From positions 186,001 to 250,000 of the forward strand of contig JACKDN010000004.1 in assembly GCA_020633465.1 (NCBI GenBank): a stretch of 64,000 bases of DNA, read 5' to 3'. Below the pieces are notes generated by a model. The model was not told the DNA's origin. It did no database searches and saw only the letters and a list, made by a program, of their open reading frames with translations. This DNA is from Myxococcales bacterium. Its GTDB lineage: Bacteria > Myxococcota_A > Bradymonadia > UBA7976 > UBA1532. The translations under genes and the position numbers were made by a program. Position 1 is the first letter of the stretch, and every line of letters begins with the position of its first letter. Shown here in pieces: positions 7,943 to 15,730 of this stretch.

Positions 7943-9182
7943 CTACCGCCGCTTCAGCGCGATGCCCAGGTCGTCGTCGTCGTTGATGTCGCGGCCCAGG
8001 TCGAGGCGGTGGAAGCGACCGTCGCCCAGGCTCTGGGCGCAGCGGCGGGGGACGAGGATGCGGCCGACGCGCACGCTCTCTTCGCCGGGGCACTGCGGGG
8101 TCCACTGCTCGGCGCCGTCGGCGGGGCCCTGGCTGTTGGGGGCCCAGGCGATGTGCACCGCGACGCTCTGGGCGAAGGCCGCCGCGCGGACGGGATCGGC
8201 GGCGTCGCGGCAGACGAAGGCGATGCCCAGGTCGTCGTTCTCGTCGACGTCGCCGCCCAGCGTCATGGCGCGGAAGCGGCCGTCGAAGCCGCTGCTGGTG
8301 CAGCGCAGGTCGCCGACGCCGCTGATCGCGCCGGGGCACAGGCCCCAGGTGTCGCTGTCGGCGGGGCCGCGGTTGCTGTCGGCCCAGCCGAGGAACACGG
8401 CGCAGTTCGTCTGCGCCCAGCTGGCCAGCGCGGGGAAGTCGGGATCGGCGCAGCGGAACGCGACGGCGAGCTGGTCGTTGTCGTCGACGTCGCCGTCGAG
8501 ATCCATGCGCACGAAGCGGCCGTCGCCTTGCGTCGTGGTGCACCGCACGTCGCCGCCCATCTGGCGGTCGACGCCGGGGCAGGCGCTCCACGTGTCGCTG
8601 ACGCCGAAGGGGCCGCGCTGGTTGTCGGCCCAGCCGAGGGTGACGCGGCAGCTGCGCTCGGCCCAGGCGCCGCAGACGGGATCCTCGTCGACGCGGCCGT
8701 CGCAGTCGTCGTCGGCGCCGTTGCAGGTCTCGGCGCGCGGCGCGCAGCCGGCGTCGGGCGCGGCGTCGGGGTCGAGCGGCGCCGCGTCGACGGGCGGCGG
8801 CGCGGCGTCCGGCCCAGGCGGCGCGGCGTCCAGCCGAGGCGCGGCGGCGTCCCGATCCGGCGGCGCGCCGTCGGGCCCCGGCGCCGCGGCGTCCCGGCCC
8901 GGCGCCGCGTCCCGATCCAGCGCGGCGGCGTCGCGGCCCGGCGCGTCCGCGTCCCGCCCGCCGCGGCGTCCTCCGCCGCGCGCGCGCGTCGCGGCGGCCT
9001 GGCCCGGCGTCCATCGCGGCCGCGTCCGGCGGCCGGATCAGCGCGTCGCGATCGCCCTGCCGCGGCGTCCGCGCGTCGGCCGGCGCCGCGTCGGGCGGCG
9101 GCGCCTGCCCCACCTTGCGGGGCTCGGTCTCGCCGCCCGCGCAGGCGGCGAGCAGCAACGCGGGCAGGATCAGTCTCGACAT
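7943..9182 (-). pseudogene. Lipoprotein with three-fold DVDDND repeat; frame broken in linker
   Basis: The N terminus (MSRLILPALLLAACAG) is a lipoprotein signal with lipobox LAAC. It starts at 9182, overlapping the upstream gene by 13 bp. The frame then changes somewhere in 8950-9030, inside a GC-only Asp/Ala/Pro linker. The downstream frame contains the ETCNG-type DDDCDG motif followed by three repeats of about 65 residues. Each repeat has a W-A-x(3-4)-GP segment, a W-x(2)-CPG segment, GDxRC, then GRFxRxDL and a DVDDND-like acidic cluster that could bind calcium. As sequenced no single ORF makes the whole protein. A sequencing indel is the likeliest explanation; a real frameshift or slippage is the alternative. 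The mature domain would sit on the outer or periplasmic face of a membrane. Confidence 0.7.
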
Positions 9183-11353
9183 GCGCGCCCGTTGGCGATC
9201 TGGAACTCGATGATGCGCCCGCTGTTGCCGGCGACGAACTGGTTGATGCCGCCCACGATGATGCCGCCGTCGCAGCCCGGGCGCCAGGCGACGTCCCTGA
9301 GCAGGTGCCCGTCGCCGTTGTAGGGCGGCTGGTCGTACGCACCGATCGAGACGTCGGTGATGGCGCAGTCGGGGCTGCCGAAGAAGGGGCAGGTGTACAG
9401 CGGGTGGCGGTACTCGATGACGCGGCCGGCGCCGTCGGGCGCGCCCTCCTGACCGATGATCAGCGTGCGCTGGCCCTCCTGCTGAAACACCAGTCGATAC
9501 AGGCCGTTACGAGGCAGGCGAACCGCGTCGCCCGACGTGTTCATCTGGCCCAGCTCGAAGCGGTAGATGGGCGGGTTGTTGCCCGACGTCTGCAGGGCGA
9601 GCGCGTAGTCCCCCGGACGGTGGGCGTCCGCGCTGCCCAGGTTGCCCCGGTTGCCGAGCAGCTGAGCCCACTCCCCGCCCTGCCCGTCGAGCACGCCGTC
9701 GGCGTCGCCGATCTCGGTGTAGGTGTAGGCGCTGCTGCCGTTGACGCCGCAGGCCACCACGATGGCCGGGCCGCCGAACTCGTTGGTGGCGAAGGCGACC
9801 CCGAGGCAGCCGGCGCTGGTGACCTGGCTGGTCTGGAACGGCGTGTAGGCCTCGGCCCAGGGATCCAGCTCGCGCAGGTAGGCGTTGTAGCCGGCGCCCG
9901 GCGTGTCGCGGTACGACAGCACCACGGGCAGCTCGCCCACCCAGGGCCAGGCCAGGTCGGCGGGCACCTCGTCGCCGCGGCGCGTCGACTCGAGCGGGTA
10001 GATGACAGCGTCCAGCGGCGCGCCCTCGCGCCAGGCGGCGTCGTCGAACTTGTAGACCACGCCGAAGCCGTCCTCGACGCCCAGCAGCAGCGCGAAGTCG
10101 CCGGAGGCGTGGAAGCTGACCTCCTGCCACCGGATGGTGCCGCCGGGGGGCGCCACGTCGATGGGATCGCCGATGCGCGCGCGCGTCTGCCAGTCGACGA
10201 CGTGCACCACGTCGTAGTCCTCGAGCACCAGCGCATAGTCGCCGCCCGGGTGGAAGTCGGCCCGCACGCTGTTGAGCAGCTGGCCGATGGGCCACCGGGT
10301 GTAGTCGTAGAGGCCGCGGGGGGGCGTCGGCGGCGGCACGAACGCGTCGGGCTCGGGCGGCGCGGCGTCCGGCGCGGCGTCGATGGCCATGTCCGGCGCG
10401 GCGTCGAGCATCATGTCGGGCTGCGCGTCCGGCGCGGCGTCCACCGCCATGTCGGGCTGCGCGTCCACGGCCACGTCGGGCTGCGCATCCGGCGCGGCGT
10501 CCACGGCCATGTCGATGGGCGGCACGAACGCGTCGAGGGGGGGCGCCGCATCGACCCGCACGGCCATGTCGGGCGCGGCGTCCGGCGTCGCGTCCGGCGC
10601 CGCGTCGAACGGCACGGCCATGTCGGGCATGGCGTCGGGCGCCGCGTCGACGACCGGCGCGGCGTCCACCACCGCGGCGTCCACCGCCGTGGCGTCCGGC
10701 ATGGCATCGGGGTCCGGCGCCGCGTCCACCACCACCACGACCGCGTCGGGCTGCGCGTCCACCGCCGCGTCCACCACCGGCGCCGTGTCGGGCGGCACGA
10801 AGGCGTCCTGCGGCCCCGCGTCGCGCACCGCGAAGTCGACCACCTTCCCGTCCGGCTCGCTGGCGTCCGCGATCCGCGCGTCGGCCGCGACCTGCGCGTC
10901 GGCCGCGGCGTCCGGCACGCGCGCATCCACCACCCGCGCGTCGACGCTCACCGCCGCGTCCAGCACCCGGCAGAACCCCGCGACGCACCGCTCGCCGGCC
11001 AGGCAGTCCCCGAAGTCGACGCACGCGCGCCCGGGATCGCTGTCCGGCACGCAGCGCAGCGTCTCGCCGTCGCACACGTAGCCCGTCGTGCAGTCCGCGT
11101 TGCGCTGGCAGAAGTCGGCGATGGGTCGACACCGGCTCTGTTCGAAGCGCTCGCCCACCCCGCAGTCGCGCCCGCCCCCGGGATCGGTCGTGCAGCGCCC
11201 GTCCAGGCAGGACTCACCGGGCGGGCAGGTGCGCGTCTCGACGCACACCGCGCACGATCCGTCGCTGCACAGCGGCGGCGCGCCGCCCCCCTTGGCGTTC
11301 TCGTCGCAGCCGACGAGCGCCCACAGGCCGAGCGCCCACCACAGCCGCCTCAT
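9170..11353 (-). CDS. Lipoprotein with long Asp/Ala-rich linker and beta-propeller-like domain
   Basis: This 727-residue exported protein begins MRRLWWALGLWALVGC, a clear lipobox. Residues 25-120 hold cysteine pairs of the NADCTTGYVC/CVAGFC type seen in myxobacterial surface proteins. About 230 residues of almost pure Asp/Ala/Pro/Val/Met repeats (PDAAPDA, PDMAVDA) follow. The C-terminal half has recurring strands such as FHPGGDYALVLED, FHASGDFALLLG and VAWRPGCDGG, consistent with a beta-propeller. The ATG at 11353 overlaps the stop of the membrane-protein gene by 4 bp, and its own end overlaps the next lipoprotein start, so the three form an operon. No enzyme motif was found. Unlike its neighbour, its low-complexity linker is in frame throughout. 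Confidence 0.85.
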   Translation of the reverse strand: MRRLWWALGLWALVGCDENAKGGGAPPLCSDGSCAVCVETRTCPPGESCLDGRCTTDPGGGRDCGVGERFEQSRCRPIADFCQRNADCTTGYVCDGETLRCVPDSDPGRACVDFGDCLAGERCVAGFCRVLDAAVSVDARVVDARVPDAAADAQVAADARIADASEPDGKVVDFAVRDAGPQDAFVPPDTAPVVDAAVDAQPDAVVVVVDAAPDPDAMPDATAVDAAVVDAAPVVDAAPDAMPDMAVPFDAAPDATPDAAPDMAVRVDAAPPLDAFVPPIDMAVDAAPDAQPDVAVDAQPDMAVDAAPDAQPDMMLDAAPDMAIDAAPDAAPPEPDAFVPPPTPPRGLYDYTRWPIGQLLNSVRADFHPGGDYALVLEDYDVVHVVDWQTRARIGDPIDVAPPGGTIRWQEVSFHASGDFALLLGVEDGFGVVYKFDDAAWREGAPLDAVIYPLESTRRGDEVPADLAWPWVGELPVVLSYRDTPGAGYNAYLRELDPWAEAYTPFQTSQVTSAGCLGVAFATNEFGGPAIVVACGVNGSSAYTYTEIGDADGVLDGQGGEWAQLLGNRGNLGSADAHRPGDYALALQTSGNNPPIYRFELGQMNTSGDAVRLPRNGLYRLVFQQEGQRTLIIGQEGAPDGAGRVIEYRHPLYTCPFFGSPDCAITDVSIGAYDQPPYNGDGHLLRDVAWRPGCDGGIIVGGINQFVAGNSGRIIEFQIANGRACRD

Positions 11354-12219
11354 CGCGCCTCGGCCTCGGCCTCCGGCGCCAGGCCGTGCAGCAGCAGGCC
11401 CAGCACCCCGGCCGCCATCAGGATGTGCAGCGCGACGAAGCCGCCCCAGCCCTTGATCACCACCGACAGCACCGTGCCGGTCAGCGCCACCGAGTTCCAG
11501 AACGTGGTCCACACCAGCCCGAAGGGGCCGATCAGCAGCGTCGCCGCGCCCAACAGCAGCGCCAGCTTCGCCAGGTCGTCGTGCTCGTACAGGCCGAACA
11601 GCTGCGTCAGGTTGGCGCCCGCGAACCCCAGGCTGGCCACCACCGTCAGCGGCGCGAACCACAGGTGCTGCCACAACATGCCCTGGCCCAGCACCTCGAT
11701 CGCCATGCCGCCCTCACCGGGCACGAAGTGCAGCGCCAGCAGCACCGCCCCGCACACGCCGCTCAGGCGCGGACCGAGGGCCGAGTCCTCGCGGGCCCGC
11801 GTGAAGGCCGCCCCCACGAAGGCCAAGGTCATCGCCACCTGGTACACCAGCATGGTGGCCGCGGAGCGCGGCGTGGGCAGCGCCACCGGCCCCCGCGCGC
11901 CCGGCATCGCCTGCGCCAAGGCACCCTTCATCAGGGCCTCCACCGTGCCGACGCAGATGATGATGGTCAGCCCGGTCGTGAGCAGCAGCCCGACCGCGCG
12001 GGCCAGCCCCTCGGTCTTGAGCGCCAGCAGCAGCGCCAGCGCGCCGAGGATGGCCGGCGCCAGCACCAGCAGCCGCACCGCGGGCGGGCTCTGGTCGATC
12101 AGCGTGGGGAAGAAGATCCAGCGCACCCCCGCCACCAGGGGCAGCAGGAAGGCCACCAGCAGGTAGGCGGCGCCGCGCACCGCCCAGCGCTTGTCGAGGT
12201 CGCGATCGTCGGGCTCCAC
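11350..12219 (-). CDS. Polytopic integral membrane protein, function unknown
   Basis: This 289-residue hydrophobic protein has roughly eight predicted membrane segments (for example AAYLLVAFLLPLVAGV, LGALALLLAL, LLLTTGLTIIICVGTV and FVALHILMAAGVLGLLL). The GTG start at 12219 has GGGGGA six bases upstream. The longer ORF start would run into the preceding gene. The short charged N terminus (EPDDRDLDKRW) is cytoplasmic by the positive-inside rule. No transporter or enzyme motif was recognised. It sits between lipoprotein genes and overlaps the downstream one by ATGA, suggesting a shared envelope role. Confidence 0.8.
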   Translation of the reverse strand: MEPDDRDLDKRWAVRGAAYLLVAFLLPLVAGVRWIFFPTLIDQSPPAVRLLVLAPAILGALALLLALKTEGLARAVGLLLTTGLTIIICVGTVEALMKGALAQAMPGARGPVALPTPRSAATMLVYQVAMTLAFVGAAFTRAREDSALGPRLSGVCGAVLLALHFVPGEGGMAIEVLGQGMLWQHLWFAPLTVVASLGFAGANLTQLFGLYEHDDLAKLALLLGAATLLIGPFGLVWTTFWNSVALTGTVLSVVIKGWGGFVALHILMAAGVLGLLLHGLAPEAEAEAR

Positions 12220-12271
12220 CGGCGTCCCCCGGGGGTGGTCGAGGGCGCCAGGATACACCAACGGAGGCAGG

Positions 12272-14182
12272 TCAGGGCATCTCGCCGGGCATGCCGCCGC
12301 CCTGGTCGTTCTCGGCCATGCCCTCTTCGATGGCGTCACCCGGGCACTGGCCCAGGCGGCAGCCCCACCAGGTGCCGATGCCGTCGATCAGCATGCGATC
12401 CTCGCCCTCGCCGAAGGTGCCGTTCCACACCCCGTCCAGCAGCGAGTCCACCAGCAGGTCCGGGCGGGCGTCGACGGCGCGCACGGTGCCCTCGAAGGTG
12501 AAGGCGCCCACCGGCGGCACGAGATCGTCGATCTGCTGGCGCACCAGATCGGCGAGGGGCTGCAGGATGACCTGCTCGCAGAAGCCGCTGGCCGGATCGA
12601 AGGGCGGCAGGGCCGCGTTGATGTCCGCGCAGGGCAGCAGCTGGCCGAAGAAGTCCTCGAGGAAGACCGGGCCCTCGACGTCGAGGATGGCCGGCAGCAC
12701 CCACGCCTCGACCAGCGCCAGCGCCAGCCGGCCGAGGTGCAGATCCACCTCGTGCGGCGCGATGTACAGCAGATCCTCGTCGCGCACCTCGGCGTCGAAC
12801 ACCGCGGTGATGGTGCGCGCGCCGATGCCCGCCTCGATCAGGCTGAAGTCGCGCGTGCAGTCGGCCGGATCGTCGAAGGGGCAGCCCAGGCGCCACACGA
12901 AGCGCAGGCCCTGCCAGCGCATCTCGTTGGCGGGCAGGATGCCGTTCTCGTCGGGGTAGCTGGCCGACACGTGCAGCTCGCCCAGCACCGTCATGCGGTT
13001 GAGGATGCCGTAGACGTCACCCAGCACGTCGAGGACGTCGAGCACCTCGGGCGGCACGATCTCGTCGATGACCTGCTCGATGACCGGCGCGCCGAACGCG
13101 CGCAGCAGATCGCAGTCCTGCTGGGCGATGCCACCGCGATCGCACACCAGCTGCACGATGCCGTCGCCGCGCGGGAAGGGCTGCTGGCCGCGGCCGCCGC
13201 CGATGGCGCCGAGGATGTCGAGGATCTCGGCCGCCTGCTGGCCGCCGTCGCCCGCGCCGCCCTCGGCCAGGATGCCGGTGAGATCGATCACCTGCTCGGT
13301 GACGTAGACGCCCTTGTACTCGAGGGCCATGTCGGTCAGCGGCACCTCGGCCTGCACGGTCTGGCCGCCGAGGATGGTGATGCCCTCGGTGCAGCCGAGC
13401 GCCAGCACGTGCCCGTCGGGGCCGTTGCCGAACGCGACCGCCGAGAAGACGGCCTGCGACGGCAGGTTCTCGCCGGTGGTGCTCTCGTCGCCGTCGTAAG
13501 GCATCAGCAGCGGCATGGGGATGCCGTTGCGGGGCGGGGCGACGATGCCCGCGCAGGGCGCGTTGACCAGCATCACCTGGGCCTGGCTGAAGTCCGTGGC
13601 GCCGGTGTACCGGCCGGCCGCGTCGTCGTAGGTCACGCGCACGGTCAGGCGGCCGATGGGATCGGGCACCACGCTGATGCGCCAGGCCACGGGCGCCGCG
13701 TTGTCGGCCTCGGCGTGCACGCGCACCGTGGTCGGCCGCGGCCCCGCCAGGAAGGTGAACACGGCGCGGCCGCGGGCATCGGTCTGGGCGGTGGTGGCCT
13801 CGAGGACGCTGCCTTCGATGCCATCGGCGGTGTGGTCGTTGCCGTCCAGATCCAACAGCGAGGTCTTCACCTCGCCGTCGGCGATGGGGTCACCCTCGGC
13901 GGTGCGATAGAACACCACCAGCTCGAGGCTCTGGTCGACGCGCACCTGCAGGTTGGCGTCGCCGTCGATGACCAGCTGATCGGGGGCCGCCGGCGGCATC
14001 GCGTCGACCACCATCATGTCGGGATCGGGGGTCGGCACCGCGTCCTCGAGCGAGGGGGGCGGCGCCGCGTCGCGCGGCGGGCGGACCGCCGCGTCGGGCA
14101 CGCCGTTGCCCTTGCCCTTCGTGCTGTCGTCGCAGCCGGCGAAGGCGAGGAAGATCGAGAACAACGCGATGTGGCGCACCAT
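12272..14182 (-). CDS. Lipoprotein with N-terminal Ig-like domain
   Basis: This 636-residue exported protein has the signal MVRHIALFSIFLAFAGCDDS (lipobox FAGC). A short Asp/Pro-rich linker follows (PPRDAAPPP). Residues 65-175 look like a bacterial Ig-like (Big_1) module (QSLELVVFYRTAEGDPIADGEV, shortened here, then TDARGRAVFTFLAGPRPTTVRV). The remainder has scattered cysteines and two hydrophobic helical stretches (IDEIVPPEVLDVLDVLGDVYG) and matches no family I can name. The start is strong: GGAGGT with a five-base spacer before ATG at 14182. It is the first gene of the series running to 7943, 52 bp before the membrane-protein gene. Confidence 0.85.
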   Translation of the reverse strand: MVRHIALFSIFLAFAGCDDSTKGKGNGVPDAAVRPPRDAAPPPSLEDAVPTPDPDMMVVDAMPPAAPDQLVIDGDANLQVRVDQSLELVVFYRTAEGDPIADGEVKTSLLDLDGNDHTADGIEGSVLEATTAQTDARGRAVFTFLAGPRPTTVRVHAEADNAAPVAWRISVVPDPIGRLTVRVTYDDAAGRYTGATDFSQAQVMLVNAPCAGIVAPPRNGIPMPLLMPYDGDESTTGENLPSQAVFSAVAFGNGPDGHVLALGCTEGITILGGQTVQAEVPLTDMALEYKGVYVTEQVIDLTGILAEGGAGDGGQQAAEILDILGAIGGGRGQQPFPRGDGIVQLVCDRGGIAQQDCDLLRAFGAPVIEQVIDEIVPPEVLDVLDVLGDVYGILNRMTVLGELHVSASYPDENGILPANEMRWQGLRFVWRLGCPFDDPADCTRDFSLIEAGIGARTITAVFDAEVRDEDLLYIAPHEVDLHLGRLALALVEAWVLPAILDVEGPVFLEDFFGQLLPCADINAALPPFDPASGFCEQVILQPLADLVRQQIDDLVPPVGAFTFEGTVRAVDARPDLLVDSLLDGVWNGTFGEGEDRMLIDGIGTWWGCRLGQCPGDAIEEGMAENDQGGGMPGEMP

Positions 14183-14244
14183 GGTACACCTCCGATTCCG
14201 AGAGCACGGTGCCGTCCCAATCCGGGCGACCCGAGGGCGCGGGG

Positions 14245-14273
14245 TTCTACCACAGCGGACTTTGACAGCGCAA
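14245..14273 (-). promoter_or_regulatory. Candidate sigma-70-type promoter for the 14182 lipoprotein gene
   Basis: On the minus strand TTGCGC (14273-14268) and GTAGAA (14250-14245) are separated by exactly 17 bp. They lie in the 120-bp gap between the hybrid kinase stop and the lipoprotein start. The -10 match is modest, so this is tentative. Confidence 0.35.
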
Positions 14274-14302
14274 ACGGAAGTATTGGGACCGCGCGGGGCG
14301 CG

Positions 14303-15730
14303 TCACTCCGCCGTCGGCAAGAGCAGCCGCACCTGACGCGCCAGCTCCGTGGCCGAGAAGGGTTTGGGCAGGAACGCCGTGCGCGGATCGCGCGGCATCT
14401 CCCCCGCGCTGGCCGGCACGTAGCCCGAGGTGAGCACGATGGGCAGCTGGGGGTGGTCGACCCGCAGGCGCCGGTGCACCTCGAAGCCGTCGAGCCCCGG
14501 CATCAGCACGTCGAGCAGCACCAGCGCCACCCCGGGCGCGTCGGCGTCGGCCAGCCGGGCGAGCGCCTCCTCCCCGGTCGACGCCTCCTCGACGGTGAAG
14601 CCCAGGCTCTGCAGCAGCCGCGTCCCCGCGCGCCGCACCACGGGATCGTCGTCCACCACCAGCATCACCGACGTCTCGTCCAGCGTCGGCAGCGGCCCGC
14701 TCGACTGTCGCGTCAGCGGGCCCGAGGCCGGCAGGTACAGCGTGATCGTCGTGCCGTCGCCCAGCTGCGACCGCGCGTCGACCCACCCTCCGTGCGCGCC
14801 GACGATGCGGTCCACCACGGTCAGCCCCAGCCCGCGGCCCTCTTCGATGGTCTTGGTCGTGAAGAAGGCCTCGAAGGCGCGCCGCAGCGTGGCGCTGTCC
14901 ATGCCGCTGCCGTGATCGGTCACGCTGAGCGCCACGAAGTCGCCCGGCGTGACGCCCGTGGGCGGCGCCTGCGTGGCGGGCTCGGCCGCCACCCGCACCT
15001 CGACCCCGTCGCCGCTGGCGTCGGCCGCGTTCAGCAGCAGGTTCATCAGCGCGTGGCTCAGCTGCCCCCGATCGGCCTCGACCTCGAGATCGTCGGGGCA
15101 GTCGATCACCAGCCGCACGTGGCGCGCCCGCGTCCGCCCCACCAGCTCGGCGACCTCGTCGATCAGCGGCCGCAGCGCCGTCGCCTCTTTCAGGCTCGTC
15201 GCCCGGCGCGTGAAGCCGAGCAGGTTCCGCGTCAGATCGCGGCCCCGGCCGGCCGCCGACAGGATGTCGGCCAGATCCTCCTGCCACGGCGCGTCGGGCG
15301 GCACCTCGTCGCGCAACACCGAGGCGATGCCCAGGACCACCGCCAGCACGTTGTTGATCGCGTGCGCCAGCCCGTCGGCCAGGCCGCCCACCGCTTCGAG
15401 CCGCTGCGCCTGCTGCAGGCGCCCGTGCACGGCGTGATCGGTGGGCGCCTGCAGCGACGTGAGCACCACGGTCCGCCCCTCGGCGTCGGCCGCGCCGACG
15501 TCCGCGCGCAGGTGCACCGGCGCCCCGCGCGGCGGCACGACGGTCAGGCGGCCCAGGCTGGCCTGCGGCGCGGCCAGCAGCCGGCGCAGCAGATCGGCGC
15601 CGGTCTCGACGCGCGCGTCCCAGTCGCCCTCGCCCAGGAGCGCGCGGGCCGGCGCGTTCCGGTCGACGCAGCGCCCCGCCGCGTCGAACACCAGCACCGA
15701 CACCGGCAGCCGATCGAGCGCCGCGCTCAT
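14303..15730 (-). CDS. Cytoplasmic hybrid histidine kinase (PAS-HisKA-HATPase-REC)
   Basis: This 475-residue protein has no membrane segment. Residues 1-110 are PAS-like (LPVSVLVFDAAGRCVDRN). The H box near residue 125 is LAHAINNVLAV; the residue after His is Ala where Asp or Glu is usual. The ATP-binding domain has a DHGSGMD G1 box and GRGLGLTVVD G2 box. A C-terminal receiver (about 355-475) has VVDDD, the acceptor Asp in LLDVLMPG, Thr in LTSGY and Lys in KPF. The ATG at 15730 overlaps the stop of the large secreted protein gene (ATGA), so the kinase is translationally coupled to it. Its sensory input and output partner are unknown. Confidence 0.9.
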   Translation of the reverse strand: MSAALDRLPVSVLVFDAAGRCVDRNAPARALLGEGDWDARVETGADLLRRLLAAPQASLGRLTVVPPRGAPVHLRADVGAADAEGRTVVLTSLQAPTDHAVHGRLQQAQRLEAVGGLADGLAHAINNVLAVVLGIASVLRDEVPPDAPWQEDLADILSAAGRGRDLTRNLLGFTRRATSLKEATALRPLIDEVAELVGRTRARHVRLVIDCPDDLEVEADRGQLSHALMNLLLNAADASGDGVEVRVAAEPATQAPPTGVTPGDFVALSVTDHGSGMDSATLRRAFEAFFTTKTIEEGRGLGLTVVDRIVGAHGGWVDARSQLGDGTTITLYLPASGPLTRQSSGPLPTLDETSVMLVVDDDPVVRRAGTRLLQSLGFTVEEASTGEEALARLADADAPGVALVLLDVLMPGLDGFEVHRRLRVDHPQLPIVLTSGYVPASAGEMPRDPRTAFLPKPFSATELARQVRLLLPTAE

